From NCBI GenBank assembly GCA_002842985.1, contig PHEQ01000015.1, forward strand, positions 1 to 64,000: DNA of 64,000 nt. The letters are read 5' to 3'. Of this stretch, positions 1 through 8,697 are shown piece by piece. The DNA is from Alphaproteobacteria bacterium HGW-Alphaproteobacteria-1. GTDB taxonomy: Bacteria > Pseudomonadota > Alphaproteobacteria > Rhodobacterales > Rhodobacteraceae. Under the pieces are notes generated by a model. The model ran no database searches and was not told the origin of the DNA. It worked only from the letters and a program-made list of their open reading frames with translations. Within the stretch, counting starts at the first letter, position 1; every line of letters begins with the position of its first letter. The translations under genes and the position numbers were made by a program.

Positions 1-78
1 CGGCCCCTGCGCCAGTGCTGGCCCGGCAAGACCGGCGAGCGCCAGCGCGGCAACGATTTTCGCGGAAAACGGACGCAT
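1..78 (-). CDS. Secreted protein, N-terminal fragment (runs off the left edge)
   Basis: Only the first 26 residues are visible. They form a standard Sec signal peptide: MRPFSAK, a hydrophobic core IVAALALAGLAG, then PALA followed by QGP, so cleavage after ALA is expected. The mature protein lies outside the window and its function cannot be stated. It sits 95 bp downstream of folP on the same strand. That gap is AT-richer than the genes and shows no clear terminator, so read-through from the folate operon is possible. Confidence 0.7.
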   Translation of the reverse strand, partial: MRPFSAKIVAALALAGLAGPALAQGP

Positions 79-173
79 GAAACCCCCTCAAACACGGTTG
101 AACTGCCGCGATGGTAAGCGATGCGCGGCCTCTGTCAATTTCCAATCGGGCAACACATTGTTTGCAAAACCGC

Positions 174-1184
174 TCAAGACCGCTGGGCGAATGTCACCGC
201 TTGCCACATGTCGCGCGCGGCACGGGTCTCGGCAACGTCATGCACGCGCAGGATTTGCACGCCCTGCCCCACCGCCAGCACCGCCACGGCAAGCGAGCCG
301 GGAACGCGGTCGGCGGCGACCGACGTGCCGGTCACATCGCCGATGAACCGCTTGCGCGAGGCCCCCAGAAGGACGGGGCATCCGAGGCCGTGAAACAGCG
401 ACAGGTTTTGCAAGAGCCGCAGATTGTGGTCGCGCGTCTTGCCAAAGCCGATACCGGGATCGACGGCGATGCGCGCCCGCGGAATGCCGAGCGCGACCAG
501 CGCCTCGACACGGGCCTCAAGCCAATCGTAGACATCGAGCAAAACGTCCTTATAGCGCGGATCCTGTTGCATCGTTTCGGGCGTGCCCTGAGCGTGCATG
601 ACGCAGACCGGCAGGGCATGTTCGGATGCGAAGGGCGCAAGCGTGGCATCAAAGGTAAATCCGGCCACGTCGTTGACCATGTTGGCCCCCGCGCGCACCG
701 CCGCGCGCGCGACCGCTGTCTTGCGGGTGTCGATCGAGATGGGCAGGCCCATATCGGCGCGGATGGCCTCGATCACCGGTGCGGTGCGGGCGATTTCATC
801 GTCGAGCGGCACCGGCGCGGCACCGGGCCGGGTGGATTCGCCGCCCACGTCGAGAATGGCCGCGCCGCTTGCGGCCATGGCGCGGGCATGGCTCAACGCC
901 TGCGCGGGATCGAAATGCCGGCCGCCGTCGGAAAAGCTGTCCGGGGTGACGTTGAGAATGCCCATGATCTGCGGGGCGCTCATGTCGAGCGAGGCTATGG
1001 GCGCGCGCGGCGCGATGAGGCGGGTCCGCACCGCCTCGGGCAGATCGCGCGCGGGCATGAGGCGCGGAGCGGCGTCGCGCGCAAGCACCTCGACCGTATC
1101 GAACCAGCACCAGCCGCCCGCGAGCGTCAGGGCGCCTTCGGAGCGGGCGGGTTCGGTTCGCGGCAGGGGGCGGTAATAGCGCAT
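174..1184 (-). CDS. folP: Dihydropteroate synthase
   Basis: Condenses 6-hydroxymethyl-7,8-dihydropterin pyrophosphate with p-aminobenzoate in folate synthesis; cytoplasmic and the sulfonamide target. The 336-residue protein shows the family motifs in order: IMGILNVTPDSFSDGG at 73-88, then DVGGESTRPGA, SIDTRKT, VNDVAGF, DPGIGFGKTRDHN and LGASRKRFIG. The first 70 residues precede the TIM barrel and make it longer than the roughly 280-residue E. coli enzyme. Its ATG overlaps the folB stop by one base (TGATG at 1182-1186), so translational coupling with folB is likely. Confidence 0.97.
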   Translation of the reverse strand: MRYYRPLPRTEPARSEGALTLAGGWCWFDTVEVLARDAAPRLMPARDLPEAVRTRLIAPRAPIASLDMSAPQIMGILNVTPDSFSDGGRHFDPAQALSHARAMAASGAAILDVGGESTRPGAAPVPLDDEIARTAPVIEAIRADMGLPISIDTRKTAVARAAVRAGANMVNDVAGFTFDATLAPFASEHALPVCVMHAQGTPETMQQDPRYKDVLLDVYDWLEARVEALVALGIPRARIAVDPGIGFGKTRDHNLRLLQNLSLFHGLGCPVLLGASRKRFIGDVTGTSVAADRVPGSLAVAVLAVGQGVQILRVHDVAETRAARDMWQAVTFAQRS

Positions 1185-2110
1185 CAGAGACCCGAACGCG
1201 CGATGTCCTGAAGGATCACCGGCACGGCGCAGGCTGCGGGCGGCGGCGCGCCGATCAGGAGCAGATCCGACGCGTCGATATGGCCCGCGAACCAGGCGGC
1301 AAGATCGACCGGATGTTCGGGGCCGTTGCGCGGTCCGTCCACCGCGTCGAGCACGATCTTGGAGGGTGCCCAGACGCTGATCTGGCCATGTTTCATGGCC
1401 CAGTCAAGCTCGGTCCGGGTGGCAACGACGACGCAGCGGTCATCGCGCCCGGCCAGAACCCAGGCGTTCTGTTCAAGCGCCAGCAGATCGACGCGGCGTT
1501 GTGTCATGCGGTGGCCCGTGCGGGGGGCGGGCGCGTCGGGATGGCCCACGCACAGGATCACCGGCTCGGCGCGCGCCTGAAACTGATCGAGCCAGCGCCC
1601 GAGATTGGGCGACGCGATGGCGGCATTGGTGAGGTAGACGACATGCGGATGGGGCGTCGTGTCCGGCAGGGGTGTTACGCGGGTCGCCAGATCCGCGACC
1701 GAGCGCACGATCTCGACGCCAAGCGCGCCGGGGCCTCGATCAAGTTTCTCGATGCGCACGAAACAGCGCATCGCCTGCGGTTCGTTCAGGATACGTGCGG
1801 CGATACGTTCGGCCAACGTCTCCAGCAGGTTGAGCCGTTCCTCGGCAAGCGACAGCGCAATCGCCTCGGTCACCCGGTCATAGGACAGGATGCGGTCCAC
1901 ATCATCCGAGAGCGGGGCGTCAGGCGCGCGCACCTCGACCACGATGTTGAACGAGACCCGCTGCGTGGTGCCGCGCTCGGCCTGAAAGGCGCCGATCTCG
2001 ACCTCGACCACGTGATCGCGCACGGAAATGCGGTCGAGCGGGCCCTCCGGCTCGGTCGCGCGGGCGCGGGCGGCGGGGTGCTCGAAGGCAAGGCGGATTT
2101 CATGGCTCAT
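1184..2110 (-). CDS. folB: Dihydroneopterin aldolase with long C-terminal extension
   Basis: Converts 7,8-dihydroneopterin to 6-hydroxymethyl-dihydropterin and glycolaldehyde, two steps before FolP. Residues 25-137 match the FolB fold: RISVRDHVVEVEIGAF at the start, DRILSYDRV, the LLETLAERIA helix with the conserved Glu, and the catalytic-Lys strand VRIEKLDRGPGALGVEIVRS. A typical FolB is about 120 residues; this one is 308. Residues 138-308 match nothing I recognise. I chose the ATG at 2110 because the pterin domain starts soon after it; an in-frame start at 2185 would add 25 unlikely residues. It is the first gene of a folB-folP unit. Confidence 0.93.
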   Translation of the reverse strand: MSHEIRLAFEHPAARARATEPEGPLDRISVRDHVVEVEIGAFQAERGTTQRVSFNIVVEVRAPDAPLSDDVDRILSYDRVTEAIALSLAEERLNLLETLAERIAARILNEPQAMRCFVRIEKLDRGPGALGVEIVRSVADLATRVTPLPDTTPHPHVVYLTNAAIASPNLGRWLDQFQARAEPVILCVGHPDAPAPRTGHRMTQRRVDLLALEQNAWVLAGRDDRCVVVATRTELDWAMKHGQISVWAPSKIVLDAVDGPRNGPEHPVDLAAWFAGHIDASDLLLIGAPPPAACAVPVILQDIARSGL

Positions 2111-2203
2111 CGCGGCGGTCCTGATGCGTTGCCCCCCTTGGGTAACACGGGGCACGGGGCGCGGGAAACCGGGAAAGCGACGCATGAGGCCGGGTGAGCG
2201 GCA

Positions 2204-2234
2204 GCAAAAAGCCCCCCGGCAGGGCCGAGGGGGA
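2204..2234 (-). terminator. Rho-independent terminator
   Basis: On the minus strand a C-rich arm (CCCCCTCGG) pairs with CCGGGGGG, followed directly by CTTTTTGC. It lies between the small genes at 2.3-2.7 kb and folB, all on the minus strand, so it separates the DUF465 unit from the folate operon. Confidence 0.75.
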
Positions 2235-2269
2235 AGGTCGCGCGAGCGCGGGCAGTCTTGGGGTCGGGG

Positions 2270-2307
2270 CCGGGCCTGTCGCTCTCCCCGATTGGCGACA
2301 GGCCCGG
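2270..2307. repeat. Perfect 13-bp inverted repeat
   Basis: CCGGGCCTGTCGC at 2270-2282 is the exact reverse complement of GCGACAGGCCCGG at 2295-2307, with a 12-base loop. Neither side has a T run. It lies just after the 43-codon reading frame and before the terminator at 2204-2234, so it may be a first terminator hairpin or an mRNA 3' protector. Confidence 0.6.
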
Positions 2308-2320
2308 AACGAGCGCCGGT

Positions 2321-2452
2321 TTACCCCTTGTCGAGCGGCGGCTGGCCTCTGGCGGACCGCTCAGCCGTCTCGGTCAGGGCGTCTCGCAATTCATCGAGAC
2401 GGGCGCTTTGGAAAAACCGGGTGGACATGAGCGCGACGTAGAAAAACGGCAT
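2321..2452 (-). CDS. Possible 43-residue protein
   Basis: A short frame from ATG (2452) to TAA reads MPFFYVALMSTRFFQSARLD and then an acidic-basic helix ending PPLDKG. It lies 36 bp after the DUF465 gene on the same strand and stops 13 bp before a strong hairpin, so it is probably transcribed. The upstream AAAGGCAAAG is a weak ribosome site. A second in-frame ATG would give 35 residues. I know no family for it; translation is unproven. Confidence 0.35.
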   Translation of the reverse strand: MPFFYVALMSTRFFQSARLDELRDALTETAERSARGQPPLDKG

Positions 2453-2488
2453 CGACTTTGCCTTTCTGGTGAGTGTGGACAGCGCGCA

Positions 2489-2719
2489 TCAACCGGCGCG
2501 GGCCGTATCGGGTGCGATCCGTCCGAGGATGGTTCGGGTCACTGCGATGGCGTCCTTCAACCCGAGCTTTTCCTGCTTGAGCCGCTTGAGGCGGGCCATG
2601 TCGGGCATCGGGCGCTTTTCCTCGGCGAGGATGCGGGCATCCACATCGCGATGGCGGCGGCGCAACGTGGCCATGCGCGCCACGAGCGAGCGGGGGGAAA
2701 TCTTTCGGTGGGTTATCAT
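2489..2719 (-). CDS. DUF465 (YdcH-like) small coiled-coil protein
   Basis: A 76-residue, strongly charged, mostly helical protein with the DUF465 pattern: LVARMATLRRRHRDVDARI, then PMPDMARLKRLKQEKLGLKD. The family is common in alphaproteobacteria and its role is unknown. I chose the ATG at 2719 because GGAGACGAGA precedes it; the longer in-frame start at 2794 adds residues with no family match. It is transcribed away from the OxyR-like gene across an AT-rich intergenic region. Confidence 0.85.
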   Translation of the reverse strand: MITHRKISPRSLVARMATLRRRHRDVDARILAEEKRPMPDMARLKRLKQEKLGLKDAIAVTRTILGRIAPDTARAG

Positions 2720-2800
2720 TCTCGTCTCCCATCTGTGGTGGTGAACCTCTGTTGTGTGACTGAGATAAGGTCTCGCGAGGTCAGGAAAATACAATTGAAC

Positions 2801-2835
2801 AATAAGATTTGATCGTTATTTCCTATCATATAACG
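2801..2835. promoter_or_regulatory. Overlapping inverted repeats, candidate LysR-type operator
   Basis: In the AT-rich gap between the DUF465 gene and the OxyR-like gene, AATAA-N10-TTATT (2801-2820) overlaps CGTTAT-N10-ATAACG (2814-2835). LysR-type regulators commonly bind dyads in the promoter they share with a divergent gene. Autoregulation is therefore the likely role, but this is inferred from position and symmetry only. Confidence 0.45.
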
Positions 2836-2844
2836 GAGACAGAC

Positions 2845-3777
2845 ATGAGCGATGACGTCACGCTGCGGCAGTTGCGCTACTTTCTCGCGCTGACCGAGAC
2901 CGGCCATTACCGCAAGGCGGCCGAGCATGTTGGTGTCAGCCAGCCCTCGCTCAGCCAGCAGATCCTGCGGCTGGAGGGCGCGCTCGGGCTGGCGCTGGTG
3001 GAGCGGGGGGCGCGCGGCGCGATCCTGACACCGGCGGGGCGCGAGGTGCTGGCGCAGGCGCGCCGCGTGCTCGACGAGACCGAGGCGCTGGCTGCCCTGG
3101 CCCGGGCAAGCCGGGAGGGCGAGACCGGCACCATCCGGCTTGGCGCCAGTCCCACGCTCGGGCCCTATTTCCTGCCGCATGTGGTAGGGCCGTTGCGGCG
3201 CGACCATCCGGGGTTGAAGCTGCTGATCCGCGACACAGCGCCGCTGGTCTTGCAGGAGGAATTGCTGGAGGGGACACACGATCTGGTTTTGGCACAACTG
3301 CCGGTGCGCTCGGGCGATATCACGGTGACGCGGCTGTTTCGAGAGCCGCTCAAGCTGGCCGTGGCGCAGGATCATCCGCTGGCAGGGCGCGGCACCGTGG
3401 CCGATGGTGATCTTGCGGGCCTTGATATTCTTGCCTTGCCGCCGGGCTATCCGCTGCACAGCCAGATTGCCGCGCTCTGCGAGGACGTGGGTGCGCGGCT
3501 GCGGCAGGATTACGAGGGCACGAGCCTGGATGCGCTGCGGCAGATGACGGCGCTCGGCATGGGGGCAAGCTTTCTGCCCGCGCTCTATGCCTTGTCCGAG
3601 GTGCGCCCCGAGACCCGCGATGTGGCACTTCTGACCTTTCGGGATGACCGGCTCACGCGCTCTGTGGGGCTTGCATGGCGACGGCGCTCGGCCCATGGCG
3701 CGTTGATCGCCCGCATCGCCGAGGTGATCCGCAGCGTCGCGCAGGCGCGCTTTGCCGGGATATTGCGCATGGAGTGA
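2845..3777 (+). CDS. LysR-family regulator, OxyR-like but lacking the peroxidatic cysteine
   Basis: A 310-residue LysR-type regulator. The HTH occupies residues 5-62 (LRQLRYFLALTETGHYRKAA, VSQPSLSQQILRLEGALG) and the effector domain follows. The C-terminal domain resembles OxyR closely: TSLDALRQMTALGMGASFLP matches the E. coli TSLETLRNMVAAGSGITLLP region. Where E. coli OxyR has Cys199 in GHCLRDQ, this protein has GYPLHSQ (Pro203). The position of Cys208 is kept (Cys212), and that is the only cysteine in the protein. A disulfide switch is therefore impossible. I started at ATG 2845, preceded by AACGGAGAC, rather than the in-frame ATG at 2809. Confidence 0.9.
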   Translation: MSDDVTLRQLRYFLALTETGHYRKAAEHVGVSQPSLSQQILRLEGALGLALVERGARGAILTPAGREVLAQARRVLDETEALAALARASREGETGTIRLGASPTLGPYFLPHVVGPLRRDHPGLKLLIRDTAPLVLQEELLEGTHDLVLAQLPVRSGDITVTRLFREPLKLAVAQDHPLAGRGTVADGDLAGLDILALPPGYPLHSQIAALCEDVGARLRQDYEGTSLDALRQMTALGMGASFLPALYALSEVRPETRDVALLTFRDDRLTRSVGLAWRRRSAHGALIARIAEVIRSVAQARFAGILRME

Positions 3778-3780
3778 CGC

Positions 3781-3809
3781 AAAAGGCCCCGGCTGTTGCC
3801 GGGGCCTTT
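3781..3809. terminator. Bidirectional terminator between convergent genes
   Basis: AAAA-GGCCCCGG-CTGTTG-CCGGGGCC-TTT: an 8-bp GC stem flanked by A and T runs, so it reads as a terminator on both strands. It serves the OxyR-like gene (+) and ctaD (-). Confidence 0.85.
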
Positions 3810-3831
3810 GGTGATCATGCTCAGCCGTGGC

Positions 3832-5505
3832 TCAGTGCGCGTGCTGCTTGTCCCAGTCCTCGCGCTTGGGGAGCGTCTCGAACGTGTGTTCGGGCGGCGG
3901 CGAGGGCAGCGTCCATTCCAGCGTGTCGGCATATTCGTTCCACGGGTTCGGCCGCGTCTCGCGCGCCCCGCGCAAGAGCGTGTGGATCACGAGCCCGAAG
4001 AAGAACACGAAGCTGGCAAACGAGATGAACGCCCCGATTGACGACCACCAGTTCCAGACCGCGAAGGCCTCGGGGTAGTCGATATAGCGGCGCGGCATCC
4101 CCTGACGACCAAGGAAGTGCTGCGGGAAGAAGGTCAGGTTCGCACCGATGAACATCGCCCAGAAATGCAGCTTTCCGGCCCATTCCGGGATCATGCGCCC
4201 GGTCATCTTCGGGAAATAGAAGTAGATGCCGGCAAAGATCGCAAACACCGCCCCAAGGCTCATCACATAGTGGAAATGCGCCACGACATAGTAGGTGTCG
4301 TGATAGGCGCGGTCCACGGCGGCCTGGCTCAGCACGATGCCGGTGACGCCGCCCACGGTGAAGAGGAAGAGAAAGCCAAAGGCCCAGAGCATTGGCGTGC
4401 GGAACTCGATCGAGCCGCCCCACATGGTCGCGATCCAGCTGAACACCTTCACGCCCGTCGGCACCGCGATGACCATGGTCGCCAGCATGAAATAGCTCTG
4501 CTGCGTGAGAGACATGCCAACGGTATACATGTGGTGCGCCCACACGATGAAGCCCAGGAACCCGATGGCGATCATTGCCCAGACCATCGGCAGATAGCCG
4601 AACACGGGCTTGCGCGAGAAGGTGGCGATCACGTGGCTGATGATGCCAAAGCCGGGAAGGATGATGATGTACACCTCCGGATGGCCAAAGAACCACAGGA
4701 TGTGCTGGTAGAGGATCGGATCGCCCCCGCCCGCCGGATCAAAGAAGGTGGTCCCGAAATTGCGGTCTGTCAGCAGCATGGTGATGGCACCGGCCAGCAC
4801 CGGCAGCGCCAGCAGGATCAGCCAGGCGGTGACGAAGATCGACCAGGAAAAGAGCGGCACCTTGAAGAGCGTCATGCCCGGCGCGCGCATGTTGAGGAAG
4901 GTGGTGATCATGTTGATCGCGCCAAGGATCGAACTTGCCCCCGAGACGTGCACCGCGAAAATCGCCAGATCCATCGACATGCCGGCCTCGGTGGTCGAAA
5001 GCGGCGGATAGAGCACCCAGCCCACGCCCGACCCAAGCTGCCCGTTGCCGCCCGGTGCCAGAAGCGAGGCCACGCCAAGCGAGGTGCCTGCGACAAACAG
5101 CCAGAACGAGAGGTTGTTCATGCGCGGGAAAGCCATGTCGGGCGCGCCGATCTGGAGCGGCATGAAATAGTTGCCGAAACCGCCGAAAAGCGCGGGAATG
5201 ACCACAAAGAACATCATCAGCACGCCATGATAGGTGATCATGACGTTCCACAGATGCCCATTGGGGGTGCAGTCGGCGACATCGGAGGCAATGAAGCGCG
5301 CGCCCTCCATGCACATGTATTGCACGCCCGGTTCCATAAGTTCCATCCGCATGTAAACGGTGAACATGACCGAGATGAGACCGACGAAAGCCGAGACGAT
5401 CAGGTAAAGGATACCGATATCCTTGTGGTTCGTGGACATGAACCAACGGGTGAAGAACCCGCGCTGATCTTCGTGTTCGTGGCCGTGAATGGCTGCGTCT
5501 GCCAT
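3832..5505 (-). CDS. ctaD: Cytochrome c oxidase subunit I (aa3 type)
   Basis: Catalytic subunit of the proton-pumping aa3 oxidase; a 557-residue, 12-helix inner-membrane protein. All key residues are present, each offset by exactly 9 from R. sphaeroides numbering: heme a ligands His93 and His412, heme a3 ligand His410, CuB ligands His275, His324 and His325, the cross-linked Tyr279, D-channel Asp123 and Glu277, and K-channel Lys353. The start at 5505 follows a perfect AGGAGG six bases upstream; the frame runs on to 5640 without a better start. It stands alone, with no other cta gene nearby. An FNR box and a palindrome lie upstream, suggesting oxygen control. Confidence 0.98.
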   Translation of the reverse strand: MADAAIHGHEHEDQRGFFTRWFMSTNHKDIGILYLIVSAFVGLISVMFTVYMRMELMEPGVQYMCMEGARFIASDVADCTPNGHLWNVMITYHGVLMMFFVVIPALFGGFGNYFMPLQIGAPDMAFPRMNNLSFWLFVAGTSLGVASLLAPGGNGQLGSGVGWVLYPPLSTTEAGMSMDLAIFAVHVSGASSILGAINMITTFLNMRAPGMTLFKVPLFSWSIFVTAWLILLALPVLAGAITMLLTDRNFGTTFFDPAGGGDPILYQHILWFFGHPEVYIIILPGFGIISHVIATFSRKPVFGYLPMVWAMIAIGFLGFIVWAHHMYTVGMSLTQQSYFMLATMVIAVPTGVKVFSWIATMWGGSIEFRTPMLWAFGFLFLFTVGGVTGIVLSQAAVDRAYHDTYYVVAHFHYVMSLGAVFAIFAGIYFYFPKMTGRMIPEWAGKLHFWAMFIGANLTFFPQHFLGRQGMPRRYIDYPEAFAVWNWWSSIGAFISFASFVFFFGLVIHTLLRGARETRPNPWNEYADTLEWTLPSPPPEHTFETLPKREDWDKQHAH

Positions 5506-5565
5506 TGGATGCCTCCTGCTGGTGTTGGCGGCGGGCGAGAAAAGCTGAGTCTCACACCCAAGTGA

Positions 5566-5579
5566 TAGAAACGTTTCTA
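5566..5579. promoter_or_regulatory. 14-bp palindrome in the ctaD leader
   Basis: TAGAAACGTTTCTA is a perfect palindrome 61-74 bp upstream of the ctaD ATG, between the FNR box and the gene. Its core GAAACGTTTC looks like a LacI-family operator half-site pair, but I cannot name the binding protein. Confidence 0.45.
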
Positions 5580-5611
5580 AAAGGTCAGCGGCAGAGCGGC
5601 AATGCGCGAAT

Positions 5612-5625
5612 TTGATGCAGATCAA
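5612..5625. promoter_or_regulatory. FNR/FnrL box upstream of ctaD
   Basis: TTGATGCAGATCAA matches the FNR consensus TTGAT-N4-ATCAA at every defined position. Its centre is about 113 bp upstream of the ctaD start codon. FnrL-type regulators control terminal oxidases in Rhodobacteraceae, so oxygen-dependent control of ctaD is the natural reading. Whether it activates or represses depends on the unmapped transcription start. Confidence 0.8.
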
Positions 5626-5711
5626 AGAATATTGTCGCACCCAAGGGAGATGCCGCTCTGTCGCCCACCGGCCCGATGCGCCCTGCCCGGACCGGACGCA
5701 CCGTCAGACCG

Positions 5712-7658
5712 TCACGCCATATCCGGGGGTGTCGCCTCGCGGGCAAGCTCTGCCACGACCGCGTCAAGCGTGGCGCTGCGTGTCTCCTTGACACCGAGAC
5801 GGCGCAGCGAAACAGATCGTTCCTCGACCTCGCGCAGCCCGCAGGCAAGGATCACCGGCACCTTGGCGAGCGAGTGTTCGCGCACCTTGTAATTGATTTT
5901 CTCATTCCGCAGATCGGCCTCGGCGCGGATACCGCGCGCGCGCAACATCTCCACCACCTCGCGCACATAGCCATCCGCATCGGACACGATGGAGGCAACC
6001 ACGACCTGACGCGGCGCCAGCCAGAAGGGCAACCGCCCGGCATGTTCCTCGATCAGGATGCCGATGAACCGCTCGAAACTGCCCAGGCACGCGCGGTGCA
6101 GCATGACGGGGCGGTGTTTCGCGCCGTCCTGCCCGATATAGGTGGCCTCCAGCCGCTCGGGCAGGACGAAATCCACCTGATGCGTGCCGCATTGCCACTT
6201 GCGGCCGATGGCGTCGGTCAGGGTGAATTCAAGCTTGGGGCCGTAAAAGGCCCCCTCGCCGGGATTGACCTTCGGCTCGATCCCGGCGGCGCGGGTAGCG
6301 GAAAGCAGCGCCGCCTCGGCGCGGTCCCAGACCTCGTCGCTGCCCGCGCGCACATCGGGGCGGGTGGAAAACAGCACCTCGAATTCGGGGAAGCCCAGAT
6401 CGCGGTAAATGGTCGAAAGGAATTCGATGAAGCGTGCGGTTTCGGCCTCGATCTGATCCTCGGTGCAGAAGATATGCGCATCATCCTGCACGAAACCGCG
6501 CACCCGCATGATGCCATGCAGCGCGCCCGACGGCTCATACCGGTTGCAGGCGCCGAATTCGGCCATGCGCAGCGGCAGGTCACGATAGGATTTCAGCCCC
6601 TGATTGAAGATCTGCACATGGCAGGGGCAGTTCATCGGCTTGAGCGCGTTGACGGCCTTTTCGCGGGCGTGTTCCTCGTCCACCTCGACGATGAACATGT
6701 TGTCCTGATATTTCTCCCAATGGCCCGACGCCTCCCACAGCTTGCGGTCCACCACCTGCGGCGTGTTCACCTCGACATAGCCGCCCTTCGCCTGTCGGCG
6801 GCGCATGTAGTCTTGCAGCGTGGTGTAGATGGTCCAGCCATTCGGGTGCCAGAACACCTGGCCAGGGGCCTCCTCCTGCATGTGGAAAAGGTCCATCTCG
6901 CGGCCCAGCTTGCGGTGGTCGCGGCGCTCGGCCTCTTCGAGAAAGGTGAGGTGGTCCTTGAGCTTGTCGCGGCTCTGGAAGGCGACACCGTAGATGCGTT
7001 GCAGCATCTGGCGCGACGAATCCCCGCGCCAATAGGCCCCGGCCACACTCATCAGCTTGAAGGCGTCGGCGGGCACCTGCCCGGTGTTTTGAAGATGCGG
7101 GCCGCGGCAGAGATCCTGCCAATCCCCGTGCCAATACATGCGCAAGGGCTCGTCCCCCGGAATGGCCTCGATCAGCTCGACCTTGTAGGGCTCATTCGTC
7201 CCCTCGTAATGGGCGATGGCGCGGGGACGGTCCCAGACCTCGGTGCGCACGGGCTCGCGGGCGGCGATGATCTCGCGCATCTTGGCCTCGATGCGGCCAA
7301 GGTCCTCGGGGGTAAACGGCTCGGCCCGGTCGAAATCGTAATACCAGCCGTTCGCGATCACCGGGCCGATCGTGACCTTCACATCGGGCCATATCTCCTG
7401 CACGGCGCGGGCCATGATATGCGCCAGATCATGGCGGATCAGTTCAAGCGCGGGTGCTTCGTCCTTCATCGTGTTGATGCTGATTTCGGCATCTGCGGTA
7501 ATGGGCCATTGCAGATCCCAATGCGCGCCGCCGACATGGGCGGAAATCGCGCGCTTGGCGAGCGAGGGCGCGATGCTCTCGGCCACCTCGGCAGCGGTGA
7601 TGCCGGTCGGATAGGCGCGCTGCGATCCATCAGGAAATGTCAGGGAAATCTGGGACAT
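5712..7658 (-). CDS. thrS: Threonyl-tRNA synthetase
   Basis: Charges tRNA-Thr. The 648-residue protein is full length. An N-terminal TGS domain (residues 1-62) leads into the editing domain with HDLAH at 76-80. The class II core carries MNCPCH (a zinc-ligand Cys), [15 protein letters not shown] as motif 2, and [16 protein letters not shown] as motif 3. The C-terminal anticodon-binding domain ([12 protein letters not shown] onward) follows. ATG 7658 is preceded by GAGGAGA. I see no T-box leader, as expected outside Firmicutes. Confidence 0.98.
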   Translation of the reverse strand: MSQISLTFPDGSQRAYPTGITAAEVAESIAPSLAKRAISAHVGGAHWDLQWPITADAEISINTMKDEAPALELIRHDLAHIMARAVQEIWPDVKVTIGPVIANGWYYDFDRAEPFTPEDLGRIEAKMREIIAAREPVRTEVWDRPRAIAHYEGTNEPYKVELIEAIPGDEPLRMYWHGDWQDLCRGPHLQNTGQVPADAFKLMSVAGAYWRGDSSRQMLQRIYGVAFQSRDKLKDHLTFLEEAERRDHRKLGREMDLFHMQEEAPGQVFWHPNGWTIYTTLQDYMRRRQAKGGYVEVNTPQVVDRKLWEASGHWEKYQDNMFIVEVDEEHAREKAVNALKPMNCPCHVQIFNQGLKSYRDLPLRMAEFGACNRYEPSGALHGIMRVRGFVQDDAHIFCTEDQIEAETARFIEFLSTIYRDLGFPEFEVLFSTRPDVRAGSDEVWDRAEAALLSATRAAGIEPKVNPGEGAFYGPKLEFTLTDAIGRKWQCGTHQVDFVLPERLEATYIGQDGAKHRPVMLHRACLGSFERFIGILIEEHAGRLPFWLAPRQVVVASIVSDADGYVREVVEMLRARGIRAEADLRNEKINYKVREHSLAKVPVILACGLREVEERSVSLRRLGVKETRSATLDAVVAELAREATPPDMA

Positions 7659-7765
7659 GGTCCGTCTCCTCGTCGGTCTGGCGCCTACGAAACGCCCGGT
7701 TGCGGGTTGCTTTGGCCCCTGATGGCGCGGGCCGCACGGACTGTCAAGACGGGGAGGTGCGGCGC

Positions 7766-8626
7766 TCAGGCCCAGGGACCGCGCCGCGCCCCCTGCCCGG
7801 CCATCTCGCGCAGGGCGCGGATGCGGTTTTCCGGGTTGGGATGGGTGGAAAACAGGCGGTCATGGGCATGGGCATGAAGCGGGTTGATGATGAACATATG
7901 CGCGGTCGCTGGGTTGCGCTCGGCGGCGTCATTGTCGATGCGCGCGGCAAGCCCCGAGATTTTCTGCAAGGCCGAGGCAAGCCAGAGCGGGTTGCCGCAG
8001 ATCTCGGCCCCCACGCGGTCGGCCTCGTATTCGCGGCTTCGGCTGATCGCCATCTGCACAAGGGCGGCGGCCATGGGCGCCAGGATCATTAGCGCCAGCG
8101 TGCCGATAAGGCCCATGCCGTTGCGCCCGCGCCCGAAGAACATGGCGAAATTCGCCAGCATGGAAATGGCACCGGCGAATGTCGCGGTGATGGTCATGAT
8201 GGTGGTGTCGTGATTGCGGATATGGGCCAGCTCATGCGCCATGACGGCCGCGATTTCCTCGCGGCTCAGGCTGCGCAAAAGGCCCGTGGTGGCGGCGACG
8301 GCGGCATTGGCTGGGTTGCGCCCGGTGGCAAAGGCATTGGGCTGATCGTTGTCGAGGATATAGACCGCCGGGCGCGGCATCCCGGCGGCATCGGCCATCT
8401 CATGCACCATCCGGCTGAGGGCCGCCCCTTCGGGGCCGTCGGCGGGGCGCGCGGCGTGCATCCTGAGCACCAGCTTGTCGGATTTCCACCACGTGAAGGC
8501 ATTCATCGCCAGCGCCAAGACAAAGGCGATCATCGCGCCCCCCGCGCCACCCAGAAGCGCGCCGATTCCGAGGAAAAGCGCCGTCATCGCCGCCATGAGA
8601 ACGGCCGTCTTGAGATATCCGGTCAT
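7766..8626 (-). CDS. htpX: HtpX-family M48 zinc metalloprotease
   Basis: Membrane protease of the HtpX family, which removes misfolded inner-membrane proteins under envelope stress. Two N-terminal membrane segments lie at about residues 5-22 and 28-46. The zinc site is HELAH at 131-135, and the third ligand is in REYEAD (Glu201). Two more hydrophobic segments separate the zinc motif from the third ligand. The start at 8626 follows AAGGGGA; an in-frame start at 8680 would place 18 charged residues before the first membrane helix and is unlikely. The length of 286 matches the family. Confidence 0.94.
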   Translation of the reverse strand: MTGYLKTAVLMAAMTALFLGIGALLGGAGGAMIAFVLALAMNAFTWWKSDKLVLRMHAARPADGPEGAALSRMVHEMADAAGMPRPAVYILDNDQPNAFATGRNPANAAVAATTGLLRSLSREEIAAVMAHELAHIRNHDTTIMTITATFAGAISMLANFAMFFGRGRNGMGLIGTLALMILAPMAAALVQMAISRSREYEADRVGAEICGNPLWLASALQKISGLAARIDNDAAERNPATAHMFIINPLHAHAHDRLFSTHPNPENRIRALREMAGQGARRGPWA

Positions 8627-8697
8627 CGGTGGTCCCCTTGTCAGACGCGCGCAATATGGGGGCTTTTGCGGCGCAGGCAAGGCGCTAGACTGCGCTC

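Noticed and set aside
4117-5565. 482-codon open frame on the plus strand opposite ctaD
   Set aside because: Antisense to ctaD, whose heme and copper ligands are all in place; the plus-strand product shows only charged repeats such as HDHGRQHE.
5676-7877. 733-codon open frame on the plus strand opposite thrS
   Set aside because: Antisense to a full-length, motif-complete thrS. Long antisense frames are expected at this GC content because the third-position G/C bias suppresses stops. The translation is rich in His, Arg and Gly with no recognisable domain.
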